Of a stretch of DNA of 64,000 nucleotides, positions 43,328 to 52,686 are shown piece after piece; position 1 is the stretch's first letter; each line of letters begins with the position of its first letter. The DNA comes from Puniceicoccaceae bacterium. GTDB taxonomy: Bacteria; Verrucomicrobiota; Verrucomicrobiia; Opitutales; Opitutaceae. The notes under the pieces were generated by a model. It saw only the letters and a program-made list of their open reading frames with translations. It made no database searches and was not told the DNA's origin. The stretch is taken from positions 1-64,000 of the forward strand of contig REEB01000168.1 in NCBI GenBank assembly GCA_007695295.1, read 5' to 3'. The position numbers were made by a program, and so were the translations under genes.

Positions 43328-43392
43328 ATTCCGAAGCCGGGGAACTGCGGCGGGCCTTGTCCCGGGCCACCGGATCGGCATGCTCCGTCAAC

Positions 43393-44295
43393 GTGGATCC
43401 TGTTCTAGTATTGCACGGAGGGGCGGGTGCGCTCCGCGCGGCCTTGGAGAGAGGGCTGGAGGAAGAGCCTTTCCACCAAGCGCTCCGGAACGCCGCGGCC
43501 GCCGGCTGGGCGATACTGACCGCGGGCGGGGCGGCGCTCGATGCCGTCGAAGCCGCGGTGGTGTCGTTGGAGGACGATCCGTGCCTGAATGCGGGCCGGG
43601 GTTCCGTGCTCAACCAAGACGGCGTCTGCGAAATGGACGCCGCCCTCGTTTGCGGGCGCACCGGCCGCGCCGGCGCCGTCGCGGCGGTGACCGGCATCCG
43701 CAACCCCATCAGGCTGGCCCGGGCGGTGTACGAAGCGAACGGCCCGGTCCTCTTGGCGGGCGCAGGCGCGTGCGCCTTCGCCCGCGCCCACGGAACCGTC
43801 ACCGCACCGCCGGAGTATTTCCACGTCGATCGCCGCCTGCGCCAGTGGCGGGAAGCCCGGGCCCGGAACCACGTCATGCTCGACCACGGCGAAACCGGCA
43901 CCGTCGGCGCCGTCGCCCTCGACCGCGCGGGCCGCCTCGCCGCCGCCACCTCCACCGGTGGCCTCACCAACAAGCTCCCCGGCCGCGTCGGCGACACCCC
44001 GCTGATCGGGGCCGGCACCTTCGCCGACCACCGCTGCGCCGTTTCCTGTACCGGCACCGGCGAAGCCTTCATCCGCACCGTCGCGGCCCACAATCTCGCC
44101 GCCCGTCTCCGCTGGAGTGGCACCGATCTCGAACGGGCCGCCCGGGCCGCCATCCACGAGGATTTGGCTGCGGCCGGAGGCAGCGGCGGCCTCATCGCGG
44201 TCGGAGCCGACGGCGCCGTCGCCCTGCCCTACAACAGCGAGGGCATGATCCGCGCGGTGGCGCGTGCAGGACAAACCGAAACAGCCCTCTTTTGA
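43393..44295 (+). CDS. Isoaspartyl peptidase/L-asparaginase (Ntn hydrolase)
   Basis: A self-cleaving N-terminal nucleophile hydrolase of about 300 residues that removes isoaspartyl residues from peptides or deamidates asparagine. The start of the alpha chain is VLVLHGGAGAL; NAGRGSVLNQDG is present; the nucleophile Thr begins GTVGAVALD after ARNHVMLDHGE; and STGGLTNKLPGRVGDTPLIG and STGxG-like CTGTGE line the active site. The start is uncertain: GTG at 43393 fits homologue length best, while a TTG at 43324 would add 23 residues overlapping the fliD promoter region. Confidence 0.9.
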   Translation: MDPVLVLHGGAGALRAALERGLEEEPFHQALRNAAAAGWAILTAGGAALDAVEAAVVSLEDDPCLNAGRGSVLNQDGVCEMDAALVCGRTGRAGAVAAVTGIRNPIRLARAVYEANGPVLLAGAGACAFARAHGTVTAPPEYFHVDRRLRQWREARARNHVMLDHGETGTVGAVALDRAGRLAAATSTGGLTNKLPGRVGDTPLIGAGTFADHRCAVSCTGTGEAFIRTVAAHNLAARLRWSGTDLERAARAAIHEDLAAAGGSGGLIAVGADGAVALPYNSEGMIRAVARAGQTETALF

Positions 44296-44503
44296 CTCCC
44301 TGATCATGCTGGTCTCTACTTCCCTGCCGTGACCAATCAAAGCACCACCGAAAGCAATTTCCGACCAGCAGGGCGATTATGCTTTCCACGCTCCCACCTG
44401 AGTTTTCATTATCCGGCCTAATGCTCCGCTCGGCGCCCCACTCGCCTGCTTCTCACCCGGCCGTCAGCCGGGAAACCCTCAACCCCTTGATTCTCTCCCA
44501 GCT

Positions 44504-46588
44504 ATGAAAGTCTACCACACCCCGGACATCCGCAACTTCGCCATCGTGGGCCACGCCGGCTCCGGCAAGACCATCCTTGCCGAGTCCATGCTCTTCCAGG
44601 CCGGCGTGGTCAACCGCTTGGGCAGTATCGAGGCAGGCACTACCGTCTCCGACTACCATGTGAGCGAGCAGGAGCACAAAATCTCCGTCCATGCCTCCCT
44701 GCTCCACCTCGAGTGGCAGGACCGCAAATTCAACCTCATCGACACCCCGGGCTACCTCGACTTCATCAGCGAGGGTCTCGGCGCCCTCCGGGTGGGCGAC
44801 TTCGCCCTCACCTGTGTCCACGCCAATCACGGCATCGGCGTCGGCACCGAACAGGTCTGGAGCTACGCCTCCGACTTTCACATTCCCAAGATTCTTGTCG
44901 TCACGGCCTTTGACAAAGAGCACACCGACTTTGACGGCCTGCTCGCCGCCCTCCGCGACCGCTTCGGCAAGCAGGTCCTGCCGATGACGGTGCCGGTCAA
45001 CCCCGGGCCCGGCTTCAATCGCGTGCTCGATGTCATGCGCAATGAATTCTTCGACTATGAGCCCGGCACCCGCGAAACACCCCGGGAGTCACCCGCCAGC
45101 GGCGAATGGAAGGAAAGCGTTTCCGAGCTGCACCGCGAATTGATCGAGTACGTGGCCGAATCCGACCCGAAGCTCATGGAGACCTTTTTCGAAAAAGAGG
45201 GACTCTCGGAGGAGGAAATGCGCGCCGGTCTTCACACCGCCATCCAGAACGAAACGTTCATCCCGCTTTTCTGCGTGTCCGCCCAGACCAATGTCGGCGT
45301 CTCGCGGCTGATGGACTTCATCGCCAAATACGGATCCTCCCCGCTCGACCGCAAGCGCGTGCCCGCCTTCACCCCGTCCGGAGAGGAGACCACCGTGGGC
45401 CTCGACCAAGCCCAGCCGGTCGTCTACATTTTCAAGACCCTCAGCGAGGCCCACGTCGGTGACCTCTCGTTCTTCCGGGTCTACTCCGGTGTGGTGAAGC
45501 CGGGCATGGATCTGCTCAATGCCACCCGCAACACCAACGAGCGTCTGGGCCAGATTTTTGTCCTCAACGGCAGAAACCGTGAAGCCGCCCCCCAGCTCGA
45601 AGCCGGCGATATCGGCGCCGCCGTCAAACTCCGTGACACCCACACCGGCAACACCCTTTGCGACCACAAAAAACCGGCCCGCCTGCCCGAGGTGATCTAT
45701 CCCAAACCATCCATCCATGGCGCCCTCCAGGCGGCCAAGGGCGACGAGGAAAAAATCGCCAACGGCCTCGCCACCCTCCACGAGGAAGACCCCACCTTCC
45801 TCTACCGTGTCGACCCGGAGATCCGCCAGACCGTCATTTCCGGCCAAGGCGAGCTCCACATGAAGGTCATCTGCGAGCGCCTCAAGCGACGTTTTAATGT
45901 CGAGATCCAGCTTGTCGAACCCCGGGTTCCTTTTCGCGAAACCATCCGCGGGCGCGGCGAGGCCAAATACCGCCACAAGAAACAGAGCGGCGGCGCCGGC
46001 CAGTTCGCCGAGGTCTGGATGCGCGTCGAGCCCGGCCCGCGCGGCGCCGGAGTCGATTTCAAACACTCCCTGGTCGGCCAGAATGTCGACCGGGTTTTCG
46101 TTCCTTCGGTCGAAAAGGGCGTCCGCACCGCCTCCGAGGAGGGCGTCATCGCCGGCTACCGGATGACCGATTTAAAGGTCGATTTCTACGACGGCAAAAT
46201 GCACCCGGTCGACTCCAAGGACATCGCCTTCCAGATCGCCGGACTCCATGCCTTCAAGGAAGCCTGCCTCGCCGCCAGGCCCTGCCTGCTGGAGCCGATC
46301 ATCCTCGTCACCGTGCGGGTGCCGGAAGACTGCCTCGGCGATGTCATGGGCGATATTTCCAGCCGCCGGGGCCGCATCCTCGGCATGGAGTCCGAACACG
46401 GCTTTCAGATCATCCGCGCCCACATCCCGCAGAAGGAGCTGTACCATTACTCCACCACCCTGCGCTCGTTGACTGGTGGCCGCGGTCTCCACAGCGAGGA
46501 ACTCCACCAATACGAAGAGATGCCCCGCGACCTCGAGGAAAAGGTCATCGCCCAGGCCAAGCAGGAACGCGAACACGCCCACGCCTGA
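44504..46588 (+). CDS. EF-G-like translation GTPase (subfamily II)
   Basis: A 694-residue GTPase of the elongation-factor-G family. The P-loop is GHAGSGKT, G3 is DTPGYLDF, and the later domains carry SGQGELHMKVICERLKRRFN and RGEAKYRHKKQSGGAGQFAE, then SSRRGRILGMES of domain V. The G4 guanine-recognition motif, normally NKxD, reads TAFDKE. It is presumably a second EF-G (EF-G2 type), as the housekeeping copy usually sits with rpsG/tuf. No neighbours suggest a partner. A hairpin follows about 100 bases after the stop. Confidence 0.88.
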   Translation: MKVYHTPDIRNFAIVGHAGSGKTILAESMLFQAGVVNRLGSIEAGTTVSDYHVSEQEHKISVHASLLHLEWQDRKFNLIDTPGYLDFISEGLGALRVGDFALTCVHANHGIGVGTEQVWSYASDFHIPKILVVTAFDKEHTDFDGLLAALRDRFGKQVLPMTVPVNPGPGFNRVLDVMRNEFFDYEPGTRETPRESPASGEWKESVSELHRELIEYVAESDPKLMETFFEKEGLSEEEMRAGLHTAIQNETFIPLFCVSAQTNVGVSRLMDFIAKYGSSPLDRKRVPAFTPSGEETTVGLDQAQPVVYIFKTLSEAHVGDLSFFRVYSGVVKPGMDLLNATRNTNERLGQIFVLNGRNREAAPQLEAGDIGAAVKLRDTHTGNTLCDHKKPARLPEVIYPKPSIHGALQAAKGDEEKIANGLATLHEEDPTFLYRVDPEIRQTVISGQGELHMKVICERLKRRFNVEIQLVEPRVPFRETIRGRGEAKYRHKKQSGGAGQFAEVWMRVEPGPRGAGVDFKHSLVGQNVDRVFVPSVEKGVRTASEEGVIAGYRMTDLKVDFYDGKMHPVDSKDIAFQIAGLHAFKEACLAARPCLLEPIILVTVRVPEDCLGDVMGDISSRRGRILGMESEHGFQIIRAHIPQKELYHYSTTLRSLTGGRGLHSEELHQYEEMPRDLEEKVIAQAKQEREHAHA

Positions 46589-46689
46589 ACAGCCAACGTT
46601 CTCCATCCCGCCTCCACCCTGGCGGCCGGCAGGGGAGCGGAACCCGGCGACACGCCGGACGCCCGTCGGCCCCATCGACCGCGTTGGGG

Positions 46690-46714
46690 CGGTCGGCTTT
46701 TCGCTTGCCGACCG
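46690..46714 (+). terminator. Hairpin after the EF-G-like gene
   Basis: CGGTCGGC pairs perfectly with GCCGACCG around a TTTTCGCTT loop. There is no T tract after it, so termination is only a possibility. Confidence 0.35.
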
Positions 46715-46727
46715 TTGAGCCGCTGCC

Positions 46728-47435
46728 TTGGGTCACTCGGTGACTCGCAGTCATGCAGGTCGTTTCTGGAATGTCGTCGCCGCGGCGCGGGCTCTCGCCA
46801 GCGGGGCGGCGGCGGCGCGCCTTGGTTGGCGGCACGGGGGCGTCGAGGCCGGCCGCGCCCGAGAACATCCAATCGGTGAAGTCGGCTTTTTCACCGCCAT
46901 GGCCCTCCTGCCCGCGGCGGGCATCCCCACCACGCCGTTTTTTGTTCTCGCCGGGGCCGTCTTCGGTCTCACCACGGGACTCATCGGCACTGCCGTGGCC
47001 GTCGCGATCAATCTCATCTTCTGCTACTGGCTGGCCCGGACGCTTCTGCGCCGGCCGCTGCGGCATCTCCTCGAACACTTCGACTACCGCATACCTCCCT
47101 ATGAAAGGCGCCGATCGGTGTCGTTCATCCTGCTGGTGAAAATGGCGCCCGGGGTGCCGGCTTTCGTGAAAAATTATGCCGCCGCCCTCGCCGGGGCGCC
47201 GCTCGGCATTTACCTCGCGCTCTGCTGGACCATCACCATGGGCTACGCCGCCGGTTTCATCCTCCTCGGAGAATCCATCCTTGAGCGCAATCCTCTCGGC
47301 GTGGCCGCGGCGGTCGTCATCCTCCTGCTCTGCATCGGCTTTTTCGCCTACCTTCGTCGTCGGGGCAAAGGCTCATCCGATTCAACGGCCGACCGTGATG
47401 ACGAGCCCGAAGCGGAGCAGCCCGCCCCGCGATAA
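46728..47435 (+). CDS. TVP38/TMEM64-family (DedA-like) membrane protein
   Basis: About 235 residues with four to five membrane helices. The family core is visible: FFTAMALLPAAGIPTTPFFV, then LAGAVFGLTTGLIGTAVAV, a re-entrant region, and FILLVKMAPGVPAFVKNYAA followed by AGAPLGIYL, equivalent to the FxLRxxPxxPxxxxN motif. Members are thought to move lipids between membrane leaflets. The C-terminal tail is charged and disordered. The N-terminus is unclear: TTG at 46728 or GTG at 46740 are the only upstream candidates. Confidence 0.8.
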   Translation: MGHSVTRSHAGRFWNVVAAARALASGAAAARLGWRHGGVEAGRAREHPIGEVGFFTAMALLPAAGIPTTPFFVLAGAVFGLTTGLIGTAVAVAINLIFCYWLARTLLRRPLRHLLEHFDYRIPPYERRRSVSFILLVKMAPGVPAFVKNYAAALAGAPLGIYLALCWTITMGYAAGFILLGESILERNPLGVAAAVVILLLCIGFFAYLRRRGKGSSDSTADRDDEPEAEQPAPR

Positions 47436-47491
47436 GGTGTCGCAACCCCTGGCGAGAGCCGATTGCCGCCCGGCCGATCCGACAGGGTTGC

Positions 47492-49789
47492 TCAAAGCTC
47501 CACTTCCCGCTCCTTCACCAGCTCGACGCCATCCAGCCGGGCCACCGGCGGCTCGCCCACGGCCGGGCGCACGCTCTCGGGCAGGAGAATCGGTGCATCG
47601 GCCCGCAGGGGCAGCACTTCGAAAATAAGTCTTTCCCCACCGGCCAAAACCTCGGCGTGAGGACGCAAGTCGAACTCAAGAGGGTCTCCGTTGTAAAAGT
47701 CGTCCAGCACCAAGTGACCGCCAAGCAGCACGCGGGCGACATCCCCGCGGTAGAAAAACCGCAGTCGCGGCGTGGTCCCGATCCCCCAATCCCCGGGCAA
47801 ACGCACTTCCCAAGCCGCCGCGGCTTCGAAGTCCTTCACCTCCGGAGCGACCGCCACCGGAGGCGTGGTCCAGCCCAGTGGAATCTCCCGCGGCGGCCCG
47901 GCTTCGCGGAGCAGGCGCAGCCCCACTTCAGCGGGCTGCAGGCCCCCCTCCGCCACCATCGGAATCTCATCAAAGAGCCTCCCGGCCGAGGCATGGTCGT
48001 CAATCGGCGGATACACTGCGACCTGCGGAGCGTCCCGCCCCCGGCAGGTCAGGAGGAGCCGCCTGCCTTCGATGCGCAGGGCGCCCGAGGCCAGCAAAGC
48101 CCGCTCCCGCCCGCGCCAGGGTAGAAACCAGAGCGCCAGGCTGTCCGTTTCGTCCAGCACCACCATGCGCACCAGGGTACTGTCTTGCGACCGCCACTCG
48201 GCGGCGACCCGGCGGCCCGGATCGACCCTGCGGGGCGGTTCGCCGTTGACCGCCAGCTCCACCGGCACGCCGTCCACGGCCCCCAAAAACACGGTCCGCC
48301 CATCCGCAGCTTCCACACTGCCGAGCGGCCAGGCGGTCGCGTGATCAAGGCAAACCCCCGGGACAAGATCCCAGCCGAACGGCCAGACCACGCTTTGACC
48401 GGATGGCAGGGTCACCGGCCGGGACGGTAGGAGCAACTCCGAGCCATCGGTCCGCCGGAGTGCAAACTGCACCTCTCTCCGATCGGGGAGTGCCCGCCCG
48501 CGCTCATGGTTGCTGACCAACACCAGTCCGGAATGTCCATCGCCGCGCACCGACCAGCGGACGGACTCCGTGTTTTCCCGACCCTCGGTTCGACCCGGGA
48601 ACTGTGCCGGCCAACCCGCCAGCTCCGCGCCGAGGACTTGGACGAGCCGGTGCAGGCGGCGCAGCCGGTGGTAATGCTCCCGGACTTGGCCGGCCGCGCC
48701 GACCGGCGCCTGGAAATCGTAGTTCTTCTCCGGCAGGTCATTCCAATAGCCCGTCGCCTGGGTTTCCTGCAGCGAAGTCAGGCGGCCGTCGGGATTAGTC
48801 CCGCCATGATACATGTAATAACCCGGCAGGTTACCGCCCGATCCGAGCTTGGTCAGGGCGACCGATTCGATGTCGCGCGGATCGATGCGGAGCCGGCGGT
48901 GGTAGCTGCTCATCATGCCGCCCCCGAGTTCGCAGGTGAGAAAGGGGTAACGCTGCGTGTCGGGTGGGCCGGCGGCTTCCCTCCGGCCCAGCAGATCGGT
49001 CGCGATGGCGGCGTCGGTGCGCAAGGGTGAAAACCGGAAACCTGCTGGATAAAAACCGGGCATGGGCGACAGCTCGCGGTCCCAAAAGCCTTCCGCATAA
49101 GCGCCATAAAGCGGCAGCAGTTCGCCAAAGCGAAGGGGTGTGGCCAACTCCGGCCAACCCGTCCGGGTATAGTAGGGCACATCGATTCCCGCTTCCCTCG
49201 CCAAGCGCTTCAAGGTCAGGAGGTGCTCGCCGGGGCCTCCATACTCGTTCTCGAGCTGACAGGCGATGACCGGCCCGCCCTGCTTCCAGTAAAGTCCGTC
49301 AAGCTGCCCATGGATGGCGGCGAAGTGCCGCCGCACCGCCGCAAGGTAGGTGGGATTGTCGCTGCGCGCGCCCGGCAGCGCGGCCACCCAGTCGGGCAGG
49401 CCGCCATTGCGCACTTCGCCATGGCACCACGGCCCGATCCGCACCACCACCAGCAGCCCGGCCTCGACCGCCGCAGTCACAAAACGCCGCAGGTCCCGGC
49501 CCTCGCTCCAGTCGGACTCACCCCGGACTTCCTCATGATGGATCCAGAAAACATAAGTGGACGCGATCGTGATGCCTCCGGCCCGCATCCGGCTGAGCGC
49601 CTCAGCCCATCGTGCGGGCACGAGCCGGGTAAAGTGCAGCTCGCCCATCACCGGCAACCAGCGCCTGCCGTCATAAAGCAGGCTGAGGGCGTCCACATCG
49701 AGAGTGCGACCATCGGGAGCCATCTGTGAACCGAGTCGGAAGGTCTCCCGTTTTGGCCGCAGCACCGGGTTCAATTTGCATGCGATCAT
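47492..49789 (-). CDS. Glycoside hydrolase family 35 beta-galactosidase
   Basis: A 765-residue retaining glycosidase. The TIM barrel opens with YDGRRWLPVMGELHFTR; the acid/base Glu is about residue 182 (CQLENEYGG), and the nucleophile Glu about 287 (FLTCELGGGM). YHGGTNPDGR is the conserved GH35 loop. Beta-sandwich domains follow to the C-terminus (DWGIGTTPRLRFFYRGDV). No signal peptide is seen, so it acts on imported galactosides in the cytoplasm. The ATG at 49789 has GGAG about 9 bases upstream. It is divergent from the TPR/solute-binding pair. Confidence 0.92.
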   Translation of the reverse strand: MIACKLNPVLRPKRETFRLGSQMAPDGRTLDVDALSLLYDGRRWLPVMGELHFTRLVPARWAEALSRMRAGGITIASTYVFWIHHEEVRGESDWSEGRDLRRFVTAAVEAGLLVVVRIGPWCHGEVRNGGLPDWVAALPGARSDNPTYLAAVRRHFAAIHGQLDGLYWKQGGPVIACQLENEYGGPGEHLLTLKRLAREAGIDVPYYTRTGWPELATPLRFGELLPLYGAYAEGFWDRELSPMPGFYPAGFRFSPLRTDAAIATDLLGRREAAGPPDTQRYPFLTCELGGGMMSSYHRRLRIDPRDIESVALTKLGSGGNLPGYYMYHGGTNPDGRLTSLQETQATGYWNDLPEKNYDFQAPVGAAGQVREHYHRLRRLHRLVQVLGAELAGWPAQFPGRTEGRENTESVRWSVRGDGHSGLVLVSNHERGRALPDRREVQFALRRTDGSELLLPSRPVTLPSGQSVVWPFGWDLVPGVCLDHATAWPLGSVEAADGRTVFLGAVDGVPVELAVNGEPPRRVDPGRRVAAEWRSQDSTLVRMVVLDETDSLALWFLPWRGRERALLASGALRIEGRRLLLTCRGRDAPQVAVYPPIDDHASAGRLFDEIPMVAEGGLQPAEVGLRLLREAGPPREIPLGWTTPPVAVAPEVKDFEAAAAWEVRLPGDWGIGTTPRLRFFYRGDVARVLLGGHLVLDDFYNGDPLEFDLRPHAEVLAGGERLIFEVLPLRADAPILLPESVRPAVGEPPVARLDGVELVKEREVEL

Positions 49790-49943
49790 GATCCGTCTCC
49801 ATCCAATCCCTCGGGCCAGTCCGGCCCCACTGTTCCAGCTTCGGACAGTGTGAACGCCACCGGCGTCTCCCGGCGACCGAAGGGACAAACCACTTGTCAC
49901 TGCCTGACCCGTGGCTTAGCTTGAGCCAACCTTGGTTCTCGCA

Positions 49944-50771
49944 ATGATCTTCCGCTGTCTCCCACTTTTCCTGACACTTTGCATGACCGGACTGCTGGCC
50001 CCGCCGCTGGCTCCCGCCTCCGCCGATGGCGACCTCACCGAGGTCTGGAAGCGCAACCGGCTCCTCCTTTTCAATGAAGCTCATCTCATCCTGAGGGATG
50101 CACTCCCGCCGGGAGCCGACGAGGCCACCATCCGGACCCACCGCTTCGCCCGTGCCGTCACCCTTCTCAATGTCCAGCCCCGCACCCAGGCCAATCTGCA
50201 ACAGTCCGAGCAGATCCTCCTCGACCTCAAAGAGCCCGGCACACCCGAAGACGAGATCACGGTCGCCGCCCTTTACTACTTGGGTCGGATCGACTCTTGG
50301 TACCGTAGCGACCGCAATCTCCGCCGTTCCCTGGACTGGTACCGCCAAGCCATGGACTACTGGCCGGATCACGACTACGCCCAGCAGGCCGCCCTGCGCT
50401 GGATTTCCCTCCACCTCTTTTTCGGCTCCGGCGACACCCACACCCGCCTCACCGAAGCCGAGCAGATGCGCTCCTTTTTCCAAACCACCTCCGCGTTGCG
50501 CGACTACCATTTCATGATGGCCAGCGCCTGGACCCACCTGGAAACGGACGGCGAGCGCATCCTCCACCACTCCAAAGCCACCCTCGCCCACGGCCTCGCA
50601 AGGGAAAACTCCCGCAAAGCAGCCCTCCTCCACGTCGCCGAGTGGTCCCGCGAACTCGGGGATCCCCACACCGCCCTCCTCTATTACCGGCAGTTTCTGG
50701 AGGAGTTTCCTCAGGACAACCGCGCCTACATGGTCGAACGCCGGATCGAGGAACTGGAGGACCTGTCATGA
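49944..50771 (+). CDS. Secreted TPR-like repeat protein
   Basis: A 275-residue exported protein. A signal peptide (CLPLFLTLCMTGLLAPPLAP) is followed by helical hairpins resembling tetratricopeptide repeats: YYLGRIDSWYRSDRNLRRSL, DWYRQAMDYWPDHDYAQQAA and LLYYRQFLEEFPQDNRAYMV. It probably acts as a periplasmic scaffold. Its stop overlaps the start of the solute-binding gene as ATGA, so the two products are likely to work together. The ATG at 49944 begins the signal peptide; an in-frame upstream start adds four residues. Confidence 0.78.
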   Translation: MIFRCLPLFLTLCMTGLLAPPLAPASADGDLTEVWKRNRLLLFNEAHLILRDALPPGADEATIRTHRFARAVTLLNVQPRTQANLQQSEQILLDLKEPGTPEDEITVAALYYLGRIDSWYRSDRNLRRSLDWYRQAMDYWPDHDYAQQAALRWISLHLFFGSGDTHTRLTEAEQMRSFFQTTSALRDYHFMMASAWTHLETDGERILHHSKATLAHGLARENSRKAALLHVAEWSRELGDPHTALLYYRQFLEEFPQDNRAYMVERRIEELEDLS

Positions 50772-52381
50772 CCCCGCGGACCGAAGCCACCCTCAACTGG
50801 ATTGGCGCCATTCTGCTCCTCCTCTGCTTCGTGATTGCACTGGGCCGCGTCGCCACCCGCGTCGTCGAGCAGGCCGATCCGGACACCAAGCTCATCCGCT
50901 TCGCCCACTGGCAGCTCGAACCCGGCTTGCGCGACGCTTTCGATTCCATCGCCCGCGAATACGAACGCCGCACCCCCGGCGTACGCGTCGAACAGATTGC
51001 CGTACCCGAGCGCGTCTACACCCAGTGGCTGCGCACCCGCCTCGTCGGCGGCGACGCCCCCCAGCTTATCCAGTGGGGCATCGGCGCCAGCGATGAGTTG
51101 CTCGCCCGCTTTTTCGAGCCGCTTACGCCCTGGCTGCAGGCTCCCAATCCCTACAACCAAGGCACCGACCTCGAAGGAGTCCCCTGGCGGGAAACGTTCC
51201 TCGACGGCCTCTCCGGCACGTTCAACCAGAACCTGCTCGAAAACTACCAGGTCTCCACCTCGATGTTCACCATCCGGATGTTCTACAATCAGGACCTCTG
51301 GAGAAAAATCTTCGGCGAGATCCGAACACCCGAGACCTACGAGGAATTTATCGTCCTCCTCCAGGAAGTCGAGGACTACGCCCGCCGCACCGGCGAAGTG
51401 ATCCTGCCCATCGCGGGCTCCCGCGTGAATGCACCGTTTCTCTTTGACAACCTCTACGCCTCCCAGACCCAGAGGCTCGTCCAGGAGCTCGACGCGGGGC
51501 GAAACCTCGGTGCCGACAACACCGACATGGCGCTCGCCCTGCTCCGCGGCGAATGGTCTCTCGAAGGGGAGGCCAGCAAAAGCGGCTTCCGTCTCATGCG
51601 CAGCATTGGTCGCTACTTCACCCCTGGCTTTCTCCAGCTTCAGCGCGAGGACATGGTCTTCTATTTCGTGCAGGGCCGCGCTCTCATGGCCTCCAGTGGG
51701 AGCTGGGACTCCCCCAGCCTCCGCCAGCAGGCCCACTTTCCGATCGGCGTTTTTGTCCTGCCGCTGCCGAGCGCTGAACATCCCGAGTACGGCCGTTTTC
51801 TCCTCGGCCAGCAAAGCGAAACCGTCAACACCCAGGGACCGTTCGGCATGGTCCGCGGCTCCGACCATGAGGACCAGGTGATCGATTTCCTGCAATTCCT
51901 CACCTCGAAAGAGGCCAACCAGATCTTCGTCAATGAAAGCGGCTGGCTGCCCTCCATCCGGGGCGTCGAGCCCACGCCGATGATCGAGCCCTTCATGCCC
52001 ATCCGCGATGGCTACGTGCCCGGCGTCAACCTCACCCTCAACAACCTCGGCGGCGACACCAGCCGACTCTTCCAGACCAATCTGCATGAGCTCTTCACCC
52101 CGGGGGTGAGCATCGACCGATTTGCCAGCACCTACCAGCGGGAGATGCTGCGGGCCGTGCGCAGCGACCTCGAACGCCGCCTCCGCAACGACGCCACCAC
52201 CATGCAGCGCGCCGACACCGTGCTTCCCGCACTGCGTGCCCTCGCCCAGGCCGAAGGCAGTGAAGGCGATGCCGCCGGCCACGCCTTCCGCTACGAATTG
52301 CTCCTCGAAACCCAGATCCAGCAGGAATACAACCTCCTCCGCCTCGAGTATGAACTGGCGGCCACCAGAGCCGGTTCCTGA
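50768..52381 (+). CDS. Extracellular solute-binding protein (family 1), membrane-anchored
   Basis: A 537-residue ABC-type sugar-binding protein. It begins with an uncleaved-looking membrane helix (WIGAILLLLCFVIALGRVA), then the family-1 fold: LIRFAHWQLEPGLRDAFDSI, FTIRMFYNQDLWRKIFGEIR with TPETYEEF, and DFLQFLTSKEANQIFV. The C-terminal 90 residues, rich in charged helices (RRLRNDATTMQRADTVLPAL), are an addition to the usual fold. No permease or ATPase gene follows; instead the next gene is an outer-membrane receptor. Translationally coupled to the TPR protein. Confidence 0.85.
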   Translation: MTPRTEATLNWIGAILLLLCFVIALGRVATRVVEQADPDTKLIRFAHWQLEPGLRDAFDSIAREYERRTPGVRVEQIAVPERVYTQWLRTRLVGGDAPQLIQWGIGASDELLARFFEPLTPWLQAPNPYNQGTDLEGVPWRETFLDGLSGTFNQNLLENYQVSTSMFTIRMFYNQDLWRKIFGEIRTPETYEEFIVLLQEVEDYARRTGEVILPIAGSRVNAPFLFDNLYASQTQRLVQELDAGRNLGADNTDMALALLRGEWSLEGEASKSGFRLMRSIGRYFTPGFLQLQREDMVFYFVQGRALMASSGSWDSPSLRQQAHFPIGVFVLPLPSAEHPEYGRFLLGQQSETVNTQGPFGMVRGSDHEDQVIDFLQFLTSKEANQIFVNESGWLPSIRGVEPTPMIEPFMPIRDGYVPGVNLTLNNLGGDTSRLFQTNLHELFTPGVSIDRFASTYQREMLRAVRSDLERRLRNDATTMQRADTVLPALRALAQAEGSEGDAAGHAFRYELLLETQIQQEYNLLRLEYELAATRAGS

Positions 52382-52654
52382 ATGGGTGGTCCCCGCCCGG
52401 AGCATGGCGATTGACGTTGATCGTTCCGCCCTTGGGCAGGCTAAGGACCCGCATCAACACCCGCCGACCCAGGTGCCCGGCCGGGGGTCGTTCACCCAGG
52501 ATTGAACGGATGGGGTCCACGGGCTCTCTCGCAGGGAAACCCCGGACCTGGGCTCGGAATGGGCGCCCCGGACCGTCCACGAAAGTGGGCGGACCCCGGC
52601 TCGCAAATTCGACACCCGCTTCACCGTCCAAAAAATCAATTTTTCGCTTGCTTA
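52382..52654. other. Non-coding gap before the FecA-like receptor
   Basis: About 270 bases with GC-rich inverted stretches but no convincing terminator, RNA or gene. The last 40 bases become A/T-rich (AAAAAATCAATTTTTCG) and probably hold the promoter of the receptor. Confidence 0.5.
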
Positions 52655-52671
52655 TTGATACTGAGTCTCGG
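52655..52671 (+). promoter_or_regulatory. Fur-box-like palindrome upstream of receptor
   Basis: TTGATACTGAGTCTCGG is a near palindrome centred on G52663 with inner arms GATACT and AGTCTC. It matches 12 of 17 positions of a TTGAGAATGATTCTCAA-type Fur site. It sits 16 bases before the receptor ATG, as expected for iron repression of a FecA-like gene. Confidence 0.45.
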
Positions 52672-52686
52672 TTGCATCAGGGCGTG

